From Welwitschia mirabilis (lineage: Eukaryota > Gnetophyta > Gnetopsida > Welwitschiales): 64,000 nt of DNA. The notes beneath the pieces were generated by a model. That model was not told the DNA's origin. It did not search any database and saw nothing but the letters and a program-made list of their open reading frames with translations. Position 1 is the stretch's first letter, and each line of letters opens with the position of its first letter. A program made the translations under genes and the position numbers. Below, in pieces: positions 10,900-22,577 of the stretch. Where the stretch lies: assembly GCA_051453625.1 (NCBI GenBank), contig JBOZIK010000001.1:164947566-165011565 (forward strand), in the 5' to 3' direction.

Positions 10900-12150
10900 T
10901 TGTCCTTTTATTTTAAGGTAGAGGGAGTTCTCCTGCTACCACGTAAATATCCCAATAGTAAGTTTTATGATCAATCTATATAGTTTCTCCTAATGTAATA
11001 TATATGCCACCATTTGAAAAAAAAAATCTTTTTGAGATTCCTAAGAGTTTTATTAAAATTTTATCATCTAGAAAAAGAATTACATTAGTGGAATCAATAT
11101 GGATAAATCCTAAGGATTGAAAAATGGGTTCTAATATAAGACTAACTTTAACTTTTAAATCTACCAAAGCTCTATCAATGATATAATCTCCATGATTAAT
11201 AGTACTGGTATCGAATCCAAGGTTATCATATTTTAATGATATTTAGAATTATGAAAGGCATGTAGTAGAAATAATCTTATTATTTCTTTGGATAATTGAA
11301 TCTTTCTCTTTTAAGTATATAAATATTTAATAAATTTGGCATAAGAAGGAATTTTCTTAATTACTTCAAGAAGGGAAAAATTAATGTTAACATCTTTAAA
11401 TGTCTTGTAAATACATTTGTAATTGATATTATCTCTATCAGATTGAATACAACTAGGAGAAGAAATGGAATCTTCTAATTTTATCTTTAGAATGTTTTCT
11501 TAGATTTAGAATCAATATTTTCTATTTATTTTTTTGAATTTTCATATTTCTTATATTTAAGAATAAGCTATAAAATAATTTTTCTATTTCTCAATCTAAT
11601 GGCCTTTGCCTTAGCATGTTCTTTTATCACATGAGTTGATTTTAGATTAGGAGTTAATGAACATGATAAACTTGAATGAATCTCCTTCTTATTTTGTTGT
11701 GTGAACATAAATTTAAGCATTTGTTGCATTTGTCTCACTTGGTTTAAAATAGTTTCATTATTTATTTTAATTTATTATCGTAACAAGAAAGAAGAGGTAA
11801 TAGTTTAGGTTACCATTGAGATTGATTATTAGAAAGATGAAAGGTATTTTCATTAAAATTATTTGGTTATGGATTGGTATACTTGTTGAATGACATATTA
11901 TCATGATATTTTTGGTTAAAGTAGTAGATTTAGATAAATGATAGTGCTTTAAATCATTTTAAGATACATTGAAACTTTGAAACATTTTTATGTCATGACC
12001 CTCTTGTTGAACTTGATGAAATTTGAGCTGGATTTTGTCTTTATTTATTTTACTCTAATTTAAGGTTTTACAATTAAGTAAAAATAAATTTTATTTTTAT
12101 TAGATAATTCTTCATTTAATTTATCTTTATTCAAAAAATCATTCAACATG
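10900..12150 (-). pseudogene. Athila-like gag-protease remnant
   Basis: Read on the minus strand, LLEVIKKIPSYAKFIKYLYT (about 11,390-11,330) matches the conserved end of Athila-type gag (x-A-I-x-Q-x-P-x-Y-A-K-F-L-K-x-L-C). About 150 bases further on, 11,167-10,976 is open and reads ALVDLKVKVSLILEPIFQSL, then IDSTNVILFLDD. This corresponds to the aspartic protease block that normally reads A-L-x-D-L-G-A-S-x-N-L-M-P; the L-G-A-S core is changed. The protease would cleave the Gag-Pol polyprotein. No RT follows at lower coordinates, so the element is cut here, perhaps by LINE-1. Confidence 0.65.
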
Positions 12151-12555
12151 AAAATTCCCAATTTTTGAAACTAGGATTAGATAGACTTCAAGTGGAGACA
12201 ATAATAGGACCAAATCAAATAAAAATAGTGAAGCTAGGATTTTGTTTTAAGGATGCATTGTGGTAGTTTGAGGGTGTTCTTTCCTGAATCTAGTGCATCT
12301 TCCACATGCTAGTGTGATTTTCTCTTCCATGACTACTCCACATAAGTGTTTTTCCCTTAGAGGATTTCTAAAGGCAATTTTGAGTTTTATCATAGCACAT
12401 ATTTAATGCGCTACCTATTTAGCTCCTTAGTAATGTTGTTTTCTATGAAAACTTGAAAGGGCCTAGCAGCAAACACTTAGACCTCACATCAGTTTTCTTA
12501 TCTTTGAGGGAAGGGCATTTAATTAATGACTCAAGGACCTCAAAAATCCTAAAGG

Positions 12556-12948
12556 GTGAGCTCAAGTGGGTATGAGGTATCTAAAGTAGTAGAAGTGAGT
12601 TTTGATTCTCCAATGATAGTAGAATCATCTCGTCCCAAATCTTATACAGCATCAGTGAGGAGAAGCAAGCCTCAAAGATTCCCTAACTTAGATCTTGAAT
12701 TTAAGCACAAAGGAGATATTAATCATGCAAAGATTCCTATTAATTATTCTAATAATTTAGATGATTACATTAGAAATAGCCTTATTAATAACTTCCAATC
12801 CTCAAGAGGGCTTCTGTTCATCAAAAAAGTGCATTTATGGTGCTATTACAAATTTTTAGCAAGTTATAAAGTAATCCCTCTTAGAGACAGATTGTTGCAT
12901 TTTGTTTTTAATATTGGAGAAAAAATGAATAAGGTTCTAGTAGTTTAG
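12556..12948 (+). pseudogene. Unrecognised open frame, 130 codons, probably a retroelement fragment
   Basis: An open frame without a recognised domain. It begins with a Ser-rich stretch, then a basic patch (SVRRSKPQRFPN), then hydrophobic sequence near the C-terminus. It is followed at 13,254-13,267 by a purine run, AAAGTGGGGGGAAA, of the type seen after pol or before the 3' LTR in Tat and Athila gypsy elements. It lies between pieces of retroelements and has no sign of being a host gene. It could be one half of an ORF whose other half lies at 16,800-17,850, split by LINE-2; that is a guess from position and strand only. Confidence 0.3.
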
Positions 12949-13253
12949 CCTTAATTAAATGTTCTCCTTCATCCTTAACAAGCCCTTCATTTTTGAAAAT
13001 ATTCCAGTTTGGATCCATATCTCAAATTGTAACCCAGAAATATGGTACCCTAATTTTTTTAAAGAAATTTTGTGATATGTTATGAGATTTTAGCAAACTT
13101 GATAGAAATATAAATCTAATGATAAAAATAGAAATAGTTAGAATATGTTTTTATATAAAACTAGATAGTTTTAAAGTTTAAAAAAAAATCGTAGATACTA
13201 TGTGGGAAGAATTAGTTCTTAATTTTTAAAATTAAAAATATTCCATTTCAATG

Positions 13254-13267
13254 CTTAAAGTGGGGGG
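13254..13267 (+). promoter_or_regulatory. Polypurine run of gypsy type
   Basis: AAAGTGGGGGGAAA resembles the purine-rich motif found after pol in Athila/Tat elements. No LTR boundary could be matched next to it. Confidence 0.35.
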
Positions 13268-13489
13268 AAATGGGCATATGATGGAAAATGTAAGAAAAAT
13301 AAGAATATTGAAAAGAATTATTAATAAGAAGTTAGGAAAAAATACCACAATATCCTTAATTCTGAACAATGATTCAATTACTAAGCAAATAGATATGACA
13401 TTCTATCAAAGGAAGAACTATAATAGATGTAGGAAAATAAAACAAGAAATGAGTATGATTCAATTGAATAGAATCATACTAAGTGTGCT

Positions 13490-13725
13490 AACAATACATC
13501 AAGTACCATCCCATTGTAATAGTCATAGTGGTAGAAACAAATGAAAATAAAACAGAAATTCAAAAAGAGTGGTAAGAGTACAAATAAATGCATTTTAGAC
13601 ACACCTATACCTAATAAAACTAGAAGAATAGAAGAATTAGAATGACTAATAGAAAAGTCAAAATTGAAAAGGAAATGAAGGAGGACACTAGATATGATAA
13701 GAAATCTCAAATCCCCTTTCAATGA
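13490..13725 (+). pseudogene. LINE-2 ORF1 C-terminal remnant
   Basis: The frame ending TRYDKKSQIPFQ stops with TGA at 13,723-13,725, which overlaps the ORF2 start as ATGA (13,722-13,725). Upstream the frame is Lys/Glu-rich with a few stops. The basic character fits LINE ORF1, but no domain is recognised. Confidence 0.45.
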
Positions 13726-14750
13726 TTATTTCCTAGAATTGTAGAGGCCTTAGATATAGCCACAAAATATCTGACCTTTGGGGTCTTTTGAAGGACTTGC
13801 TAGTGTTTATGTGCCTTCTTTAAAAAATAAAGCTTGATTATATAAAAATTAGCCTCTTTTATACAAAGTTTTCTTGATCATTTATTTCACTTTCAAGTAT
13901 AAGCATAAAATAAGGATTGATGATCCCCTGGATTTTCAATAATAAAAAAATAAGAATCACCAATTTCTATAGGTCATAAGGAGTAGATCAAAGACTTTAA
14001 TGCTAGAATCGTATTATGTCAGACTCTTCAGATATCATTATGGATTATTTTAATCAGATCTTTAGCCCTCATAAGAAGCTCAAGAATGTTTATAATCTTG
14101 CTACTATTGATTTTTAAACTGAGTGTATTAATAAATATAGTTATAAAGATCTTTCTTTGCATGATGCTTCTTATACCTAGAGTAACTTTAGAAAAGGAGA
14201 AAATCTTTTTATATCTAGAATTGATAGATGTTTGATCAAAAACACAAATGAACATTTCTTTCTCAAAGTAAAAGCTAGATTTTTCTCTATTCATAAGCCT
14301 ATAATCCTAATAATGAACTTCCGTTAGAAAAGATCTCTTTTCTAATTTAAGATCTCCTAGTTAAAAGACTCGAACTTCATTGAATTTATTAAGCATACTT
14401 AAAATATTCTAGCGAAAGGTACCTCTACTTATGAATTGTTTCAAAAGCTCAAAATATTAAGGCATGAGTTAATTATTTAAAATAAATAGTTTAATGATTC
14501 TTTTAACAAGGTTAATAATTAATTATTAGAAGAAATTACTATTATTTAAAAGCACAATGAGCCTACCAATGCAGAAATAGGTTATGAAAAGCATCTTACT
14601 CAAATTCATGATATATATTTAAAGGAATAAACTTATTAGAAATAGAGACTAGAATTAAGTGACTTAAATAAGGGGATTGTAATATAAAGTTCTTCTTCCA
14701 AATGGCAAATAGACATAGATAAAAAAAAAAAAAGTTCATACTAGAGTATG
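13722..14750 (+). pseudogene. LINE-2 ORF2, endonuclease part
   Basis: The start reads MIIS, stop, NCRGLRYSHKISDLWGLLKD, a close match to the opening of plant L1 endonucleases (I-S-W-N-C-R-G-L). The Trp codon is TAG at 13,734-13,736, again in the context CTAG from CTGG. Further pieces include IIMDYFNQIFSPHKKLK near 14,035 and a run SRIDRCLIKNTNEHFFLKVK near 14,215. Apurinic-type endonuclease is the family function. Confidence 0.7.
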
Positions 14751-14929
14751 TCCATAATATACTACAAGACTAATACCTAGATTGCTATTTTTTTTTAATT
14801 ATTTCTAGAACCTTTTTATAGAAAAGCTAGTGATTTTAAGTAGTGTTTCAATTATCCTTCCCATCACTTAAGAGAAACAATGCTACTTGAATTAAAGAGT
14901 CAGAAAAGATAAAATCAAAAATACTATTA

Positions 14930-15620
14930 ACTCAACCAAAAAAAATAGGGTGCTGGGCCCTAATAGATTCACTATAGAATTCTATCAGGCCTTCTGGGAT
15001 ATTATTAAATTCAGTGTACATGATGTAGTCCAAGAAACATTCAAAAAAGGTACCTTTTACAAATGATTAAATGACACTATTATCACTTTTATTCCTAAAA
15101 TGAAAGATGCAAAAAGTACTTATCAGTATAAGTGAATCAATCTTTATAATGTTTTTTACAAGATTTACATCAAGATTTATACAGATAGGCTTAAAGTGTT
15201 CCTTTTAGATATGGTTCTCTCTTCTTAATTCAGTCTTGATTTAGGTAGAGTCATACATGAAAACATCATCCTTGCTAAAATTCCTCATTTTTACCATAAA
15301 AAAATAAATCTGTAATGTTTCTCAAGATCAATATTACTAAAGTATTTGACACAGTGTAGTGGAAAACAATAAATTATGTGTTACAAATGTGAGGGCTATC
15401 CATGCCTCTTAGGCATCTCATCTACTTCTGCATTTCAATGTAAACCTTTTTTATTATGGTTAATAGAGAGAAATACTATTATTTCTAGGGTAGTAGTGGC
15501 CTCTATCAAGATAACCCCCTCTCTCCTAGCATCTTTGCTCTCATAATGGATTTCTTAGCTAGGTTTTCCTAATAGAATTAAATATCAACTATCTAATTAT
15601 CCCCCTCTCATCCTATTTTC
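14930..15620 (+). pseudogene. LINE-2 ORF2, reverse transcriptase part
   Basis: The blocks are in order although frames shift: the G-P-D-G-F region is read near 14,955 (GP..IHYRILSGLLGYY in one frame, FTIEFYQAFWDII in another), TFIPKMKDAKSTYQYK near 15,090, LYNVFYKIYIKIYTDRLKVF near 15,145, and IKITPSLLASL near 15,505 at the position of the catalytic region. This matches the LINE RT palm and fingers. Stops and shifts make it non-functional. Confidence 0.75.
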
Positions 15621-15639
15621 TAATTCACAAATAATACTA

Positions 15640-16560
15640 TTTTATGTTTTGAATATAGCCTTTCTATAACATGGTAAGCTCATAGCCTTTTGAATGAGTT
15701 TAGTAATTTCTCAAGCCTTACATTAAATTGGTATAAATTTAAGCTTTTTCTTCTTAACATTTCTTAGGGAAAAAAACATATATTTTTTAAAGGTTTTTCA
15801 ATGTTCACAAGTAGATTTTTTTAATGCTTATCTTGGGGATGATAATATTTGGCCTTCCTTAGTAAGAAAAATTGTACCTTAATTGACTAGATGGGATAAC
15901 AAATTCTTATTGAGAGCAGGGAAAATCCTTCTTACCAAATCTTGTTTAGTAATCATGACCTTTTATCCTACTAATTACTTTCTTATATCCAATAAGTATG
16001 CTAGCTTAATTAATAATATTATTAGATATTTCATTTGATGGAATGGTAAGTCTTATAAAAGATTTACATCTTATAAACTTTGAGTGGATATCTATGCCAG
16101 AAAAAGCATGTGTGCATCCTTACATAGCACTACTGTAGGTTCTTATTAGATAATAGTACTCTTTGGATAGAATTCTTTAAAGAGTATTATGGAGATAAAT
16201 AAAGGCAATTCACTTTCCAGAGATATACGATTATCTTTACTAGAAAGGTTTGACCCCAGGTTTTTAAAAATCAAATTCTTCCCATTTAAAATACCAAAAT
16301 AATCATCTTAAAAATATATTATAATTTGTTTGATTACAACTATATATGGAAGAAATTATGAAAACTAGATATTCCTAATAAAATTAAGATGTTTTAGTGG
16401 TATATATTAAACGGTTGCATTCTAATAATGGATAAGCTCATCCAAAGGAATTTAATAGTTGACCAAAATTTTCTTATGTGCCATGAAGAAAATGAATCTC
16501 AGAATTACCTATTCATTTAATGTTCTATTGCAAAATATTTCTGGATAATTTTAAATATAT
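15640..16560 (+). pseudogene. LINE-2 ORF2, C-terminal region with zf-RVT-like block
   Basis: Pieces are read as WKKL then KLDIPNKIKMF near 16,350-16,390 and later FLMCHEENESQNYLFI and AKYFW near 16,470-16,545. These match the W-K-x-I-W-x-L-x-I-P-P-K-I-K-x-F and C-x-x-C...E-x-x-x-H-L-F-x-x-C signature of plant LINE C-termini. One Cys pair is partly lost. Confidence 0.7.
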
Positions 16561-16799
16561 CCCCTCTGCTCATATTAGCTTGGATACTTTTAATTCTTTT
16601 AGGAAAAATGACTTTATGATCATTGGTGAATGACTTCTATGAAAACATAGATGCAATATAATTTTTTTAGTAGGAAAAAATGTCTCTTCCAAAGCTAAAA
16701 TTTTAGATCATTAAGTATATTAAAGAGTTGGATCAAATGCATGTCTATCAAAACCATGATAGCTCAAATCATGTAAATAGAATCAAGTTCAATTTACAA

Positions 16800-17850
16800 G
16801 GTGACATGTAGTAGAGGGTGTCTGAATCACACTAGAGTAAAGCATTGGAGTTATGCCATAGTAACCACTATGACTCCAATGCACTAGAAGACATGGGGAA
16901 AGTCTTAAGAATAGGGTCAACCAAGCACGATGTGCTACATAACCATTAGCAAATTTGGGAGGCCTTCTAAGATGTAGGATCAGACTCATATGTTTTTATC
17001 CTTAGAGGATATGATTCTAATCTTTCAAAATAGTTCTTTATAAATTAGAATGATAGATTTATTCACATAGGTAACACTACCATTTACATTAATATTCCTT
17101 CCATTACTGATATCATCTACATAGATATTGAGCTGAAAATGGATGTCCCTAAAGCATACATAGTTCCTCCTTTTGAAAGATTAATAGGAAAAACTTTGTA
17201 AAAGAGAGGATAAAGATATAGAAATAAAGATCTTCCAAGGCACTTTGATGCTTAGGCTACTCTAATAATGAAGTACTTTATATTGAAAGGCCACTTTAAT
17301 AAGATCAATGAGCTTCATTTCCACTTCCTAACTACTATGATGGGGGAATTTCAAATAGATCTTCCTTTTTTCCTATCTAATTCTCTCCACTACTCTCTCA
17401 AAGTTATAAGGTAAGACATGAAGGATTGATTCGGGTTTTATACCAAAGAAAAATGCAACTTGATGTAGGTATTCCAGGATGGTAAGATGTCCTAAAGGAA
17501 CTTATTCAAAAGTTGTTGGGGAAACAATAAAAGTATACATAGAGTGATGAAGAGCACAGCTTACCCATGCCTACTAAGCATACTGATGATGCATGAGAAC
17601 TAGAAAAAATTGAATAGTAGCAATAAGATGAAGAAGTAGTGGAAGAGAAGGAGCAACAAGAAGAAGAAGATGTTGAAGAAGAGGAAATAAAGCCCATTGT
17701 TATTCATCCTCTTATCCAAATTCCCCCTCCCAATTATGTCCCTAATGAATATTATTTTGTTATAAACCCTTAAGATATGCTAGTCTTGAGCCTATTTCCC
17801 ATTGAAATTGGGAACCATATTTGATAAAATCAGATGCTAGTATTTGGGGC
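16800..17850 (+). pseudogene. Unassigned retroelement-type ORF remnant
   Basis: A plus-strand reading frame is visible with a few stops: LKGHFNKINELHFHFL near 17,290 followed by MMGEFQIDLPFFLSNSLHYS, and an acidic repeat E-E-V-V-E-E-K-E-Q-Q-E-E-E near 17,630-17,690. The arrangement (helical domain followed by an acidic low-complexity tail) resembles third-ORF proteins of plant gypsy and copia elements, but I cannot name the family. It may belong with the open frame at 12,556-12,948, the two halves being separated by LINE-2. Confidence 0.4.
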
Positions 17851-18009
17851 TTTGACTATTAGATAGATTTCTACCATGCTTGGAAAAATAGCTGTTAAGC
17901 TATGTTTTATCTTTTCTTGCTTTTTTTGCTAATATATTATATCTAATTATCATTTCTCTAAATCAAAAAACTAAAAATTCACTTAAGATTATCTTATTTG
18001 TAACATGAT

Positions 18010-18630
18010 CATTTTCAAAATTTTCCCCTATGAGTTACTTCTATCATTTCTTCTAATTCCTTCTAAGATTTAATAGGTATAACATCAATTAATTTATCAT
18101 TGGTTAATGTTCTTATGATTTTTATTATTTCTTTATTTATTAATTCTAAGAAAATTTGAATTAATATCCATACTTCAAAGCCATGATTGGGATTTTTAAT
18201 AAGAATGTTCCTATAACACTTAAACATTTTAGAGTAAGAGTTACTAGTACTTTATTTAAAACTACTAATCCATTTTCTTATTTGATTAATATGAGATGTA
18301 GGAAGAAATTTCTTAATGAATGTGTCTTTAAATTTTATAAGACTTGAAATATTCTAATTATATTTCATAATCCTAACTAATGTTTAGACCTATTCTTTAA
18401 AATAAAAGGGATAATTACTAATGTGACTATGTTAGAATGTGTTTGAGATGTAATCTTACAAACTAAATAAAATTCTTCAAGAAATTCATAAGGATATTAG
18501 TGATCTAAACCATGAAAAGTAGGAAAAACCTTAATATTTTTTATAGAAATAGAAATATTTAGGATGAAATATATGTAATAATTAGTTTTTAAACCTTCAA
18601 AAAGTGATCTAAGTGTAGTATGAGGATTAC
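18010..18630 (-). pseudogene. Athila/Tat-like gag (Retrotrans_gag domain) remnant
   Basis: On the minus strand from about 18,620 downward the translation shows KVFPTFHGLDH then YPYEFLEEFYLVC (family: L-P-T-F-H-G, then N-P-Y-x-H-L-x-E-F-x-x-V-C). It continues with PFILKNRS (P-F-S-L-K-D-K-A), FIKKFLPTSHINQIRKWISS (F-L-x-K-F-F-P-x-x-x-x) and NPNHGFEVWILIQIFLELI (C-P-H-H-G-F-x-x-W-x-x-x-x-x-F-Y-x-G-L). This is the structural Gag core domain. It lies on the same strand and in the right order to be the 5' part of the same element as the protease remnant at 10,900-12,150. Confidence 0.75.
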
Positions 18631-19000
18631 AATTTTGAGCATTACTCTCTTGGTGGTTATTTGAGGAGCAAGAATGTTTAAGGCTTCTATAAGGTAATTA
18701 AAATTTTTTGAAATATTATGGTAAAATTAAATGTAAATAATTATGGCTTAGAGATGAAGGTTCAGAACTATGTAACCTTACTAAATGTTTTCCAACATGA
18801 ATTCAAAATTTATTCATAAATGTATACTGTGAAAAATAACAAAAATAGATGCACTTATAAGGTTTTCTAAAGTAATGTAGTATTGGTAAATTCATCCATG
18901 CATTTGAAATTCAAAAAGCACCTAAGAACAAAGCAACTTCCATTAAGTGTACATCTATTCAAAAAAATAAGTATAATATTTCACATAAAAATCATAAATC

Positions 19001-19018
19001 TTCCCAATAGTGATGTCA
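19001..19018 (-). promoter_or_regulatory. Candidate decayed primer-binding site of the second Athila-like element
   Basis: TTCCCAATAGTGATGTCA aligns without gaps to the complement of the Athila primer site (TCCCCGGCAACGGCGCCA). It matches at about half the positions, and every mismatch is a transition. It lies about 380 bases before the gag remnant at the position expected for this site. Alone it would be too weak; the position and the all-transition pattern make it plausible. Confidence 0.35.
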
Positions 19019-19019
19019 A

Positions 19020-21791
19020 TTTTGATTAAAGAAAAAAAATTAATTTTTAAAACAAGGATGTCACACTATAAGCCTTTACAAAAAGAATTATGTACTTAAT
19101 AGAATAGTCTAACTTAAGAAAAAGAAATAATTTAAAATATAGTATAAATAAATCTTGCAAGTAAAATTGCATATACAATAAAAGCACATAAGTAGAGAAT
19201 AAATAAGACTTAACATAAATCTTCTAAATAATATTATACATTATCTTATTAAATAGTTACTTTAGATAATAAAATAACTATTCTTAACTGACATCCATGT
19301 AATTAAGACACATGATGTATAATAAACTTTAAGAATTACATGTGTAAAAAACTTAATTTCATGAGATGTGGAAAGATGTATATAAAATAAATTCAAAAAT
19401 AAGCTTTGATAGACATTCAATATTAATTTAAAGATCATTTATAATTAAACAAATAATTAAAAGAGTTAAAGTGGTCAATCTAACTTAAGTCATCATTATA
19501 CAAAAATAATTTTTCTCAAAAAGTTCATTATTAGGCTTCAATTCAAATGCTAGCAAGATCTAATGTCTTCTTCTCCTCTTGTATCACCTAATCATATGTA
19601 CTTTATCACCCTATAATACCCTTCGGAAAAATGGAAATGGAAGAAACAAGGATGAAAATGGCAATGAGAGGACATGATAGGATATAAAATGAATGTATTT
19701 TATAGCAATGAATGAAAATAAAAAATACAGAAGGCTTTCAAAGCTGATATAGATAGAAGATCAACTTGAAAGAGAAGAAATAAGAGAAAAATGTGGTTGG
19801 AAACTCTTCCAAAGTAAAATGAAGCATGAAAAGTGCATAAAATGAGTTTGATAGAATGTACTTGGCTTGAATGTTTGGTTTTGAATTAAGAGGGGAATAA
19901 TATAAAGCACTTGAAATAGTTTCAGGTAAGGTATGTTCTAAAGCTTCTAATTTTAAACATGTAAGTTAGATTAACAAATGATGAATATATTCAAGACATT
20001 AGAGCACCAATATGAACTAGGAAATGGTGTTTTAGCCCCACATGTAATTACCATAGTAAATACTAAAAATCCTAAAACGCAATTCATCTTAATTTCATTG
20101 CTTATAACTAATATTACATGAAAATATCATATTTGACTTAGAAATATTGAGAAACCAAGAAGTTATAGCACGTAGAATGCAAATCTCTAACATATTAATA
20201 TTATGATAGACTCTAATACTATGCATCCAACATTAGAATAAGTCAAAATCATCATATTAGTAAGTGGATAAAATATGATTATGGAAAAGGAACTGAGTCA
20301 TCTACAGGGATAATAAGTTAAAGTATTCCTCCCTGCTCTACATATTCACGTAAGATCTTAATCTCCTCATCATAATCATCACAAATTACCTTAAAATTGA
20401 TGCTCTTATCTTTTAAAAAATACAAAAATACCTCAAAGTGTAGTATTATAGTTTTAAAATAATGAAAATTTATGGCTTGTAATACATTATTATATTAAAC
20501 TTTTAGGCTTCATCAAAGTGATAAATAAAGGAAATACTAAGAAATCTAAAATAACTTTAATCTTGACTTTAATGAAGAATATTGTAAACCCATACTTTAG
20601 ACTTATGAAACTTCAATTAAAAATCCTATAGATATTATTTTATTTGAATTATCCATGTTTAAAAGTTATAAAGATAGTATTCATTAAGAAATACTTATAA
20701 GAATGTTAAAAGTTATATGTCAATCTAAATGCTTAGCTTTAAAATTTAGAGAGCCTAAATTGAATGAACTAGAGGCCATGAAAATAGAAAAGTCTAAAAA
20801 TAGAAAAGGAAAACCTAATCATAATAAGCACTTCCTTAAGAAATATTTGGACTTTGCTTGATAATTTAATGAATTTAAAAATTTCTTAGAAAACTTGTAG
20901 GTTAAGTGGACTAGTTGTTTTCAAATTCTAAAAGTATACCTTCATCATGTTATAAGACTTAAGAATGACTATTCTTTCAAAGCTAATGGCCAGAGTATAA
21001 AAAAAAAAAACATTTTTATAAATCTACTCCTATAAGCTATGACTTTGATCTTATTTTCTTAACCTAGAATTATAGGTAATGAAAAATAAATAAATAAATA
21101 AATTTAAAATTAGCATTATTTAATAAATTAACCTTTAACAATGTTATAGTTTTAAGATTTATTCTTAACTAATACCTAGAGTTACAATAACTACATGGAT
21201 CATTTATTTTGTCATGTATGATTTTAGTCTTTTATATACCTTTTACTATGGACTAATTAAGTGAAGGAACTCTTAAGAAAGTATCTCATCTTTTGTTATG
21301 CATATCATACTATATGCCCTATGCCAAACTACATAATCTTAGATAAATCTAAAATAATCCCAATAGATATAACATTTTGTACTCTAAAGTTCCATTAAAG
21401 ACTTGCATATGATGTATGGAAAGAAAATGAAGACAAGTTCAAATTTTAAAAAAAAAAAAGAAGAAGAAGAAGAAGAAGAGTTTCAAAAGTAAAAATGAAA
21501 GAAGAAAAAAGCTTAAGAAAGGAAGAAAATAAAGAAAAAGAAAGAGAAAGAAAATTGATATATTCATATGAAAAATATGTAAAATTATTTCTAATGAAGA
21601 ATTCCATGATACACATTCTTACTATAAGAAAGAAACACATTATTTATGTAGAATACCTCCATGAGATGCATTCTTACTATACGAAAGAAACATATTATAT
21701 ACAAGGATGACCTCCATACTTAAATTATTAACATGGGAAAGATAGATACTATTAAGTAGAAGATCTTAATTTTCATGAAAAAAATTACTTT
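19020..21791. other. Unassigned AT-rich sequence, possibly an LTR of the second Athila-like element
   Basis: No coding signature recognised. If the candidate primer site at 19,001 is real, an LTR would start near 19,023, but no partner copy was found. A short minus-strand frame near 20,400-20,330 (FKVICDDYDEEIKILREYVE) looks protein-like but is unassigned. A low-complexity A-rich and GAA-repeat run occupies 21,448-21,560. Confidence 0.4.
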
Positions 21792-21970
21792 TGTTGGTTA
21801 AAATTTAGTTGTGATTATTTTACTTATCAAACACATTATGCTATTGTATAGATAGGTCAAATTGGAGAAAACTAGATTGTGAAAAGTATCAATCTAAGTT
21901 AGACCTCAAAGTTTATAGTATATAGAAAGTTTAGCTTAGATTTTGTAAATGTTAAATCACAACTGACTAA

Positions 21971-22440
21971 ATATGTCTAATACAATTGAAGACAGCTATG
22001 AAAAAGATGTCTATAAATTTGAAGACATCTATGGGAAAAATGTCTACTGCATCAAAGCAATGCATGATGAACTAGACTTTATCACAGAGAAAGATGTCTA
22101 TCTTGATAAAGTCATCTATACTAAATTAAGGACCTAATAAAGATGAAAGATGTCTATAACGTTAATGATGTTTATGCTGCTTGGACTATTAGAACACATC
22201 CACATAGTTAAAGATGTCTATATTAAATTGAAAGAGGTAATACAAATAGAATTTATTTTGATGAATTATCTACATCTTATGAAAGCAATCAAGTTTTACA
22301 TCTTGGATTCATGATTACCAAGGGTCATAGACACTATAGTTGAAATTTTATTAAAAATTGGGTAGTTTAACCAGAGACATCTACCATATTGAAATGTTTT
22401 CCTAACAAGAGACATATATCATCTTGAATACATCTTTCCT
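21971..22440 (+). repeat. AGATGTCT / AGACATCT array in the Sirevirus B 5' LTR
   Basis: The word and its reverse complement alternate at irregular spacing: ATATGTCT at 21,971, AGACAGCT at 21,990, AGATGTCT at 22,005, AGACATCT at 22,022, AAATGTCT at 22,038, AGATGTCT at about 22,093, 22,147 and 22,209, and AGACATCT at 22,375, with further one-base variants. The 3' LTR holds the equivalent array at 30,228-30,691. Confidence 0.8.
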
Positions 22441-22569
22441 GAAAGTTTGTGAAAAATAAAGTAGTTTTTGCACACCCAACACTCAATCGTTTCTATTCAT
22501 TGTATGATAGTTACATGTTTCAAACAAAACTCTCTCTCTAGGGTAATAGTTAAAAAGACATTAAAATGA

Positions 22570-22577
22570 TATAAAGG
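22570..22577 (+). promoter_or_regulatory. TATA-like box of the Sirevirus B 5' LTR
   Basis: TATAAAGG lies about 130 bases downstream of the repeat array. The 3' LTR has TATAAATT at the equivalent place (30,826-30,833). Conservation between the two LTRs and position relative to the array support it. Confidence 0.5.

Larger units (their letters stand above)
13270..16790 (+). mobile_element. LINE-2: degraded L1-type non-LTR retrotransposon (ends approximate)
   Basis: A second plus-strand LINE with ORF1 tail, endonuclease, RT and C-terminal zinc-finger-like block in the usual order. It has the same ORF1/ORF2 ATGA overlap as LINE-1, suggesting one family. It lies between two halves of other retroelement debris and is probably inserted into them. 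No poly(A) tail or target duplication was recognised. Confidence 0.75.

Noticed and set aside
17506-17697. Ser-rich open frame on the minus strand
   Set aside because: It is the complement of the GAA/GAG-rich acidic stretch of the plus-strand remnant at 16,800-17,850.
21448-21560. Open frames on both strands in an A-rich, GAA-repeat run
   Set aside because: Low-complexity sequence; no codon pattern or domain.
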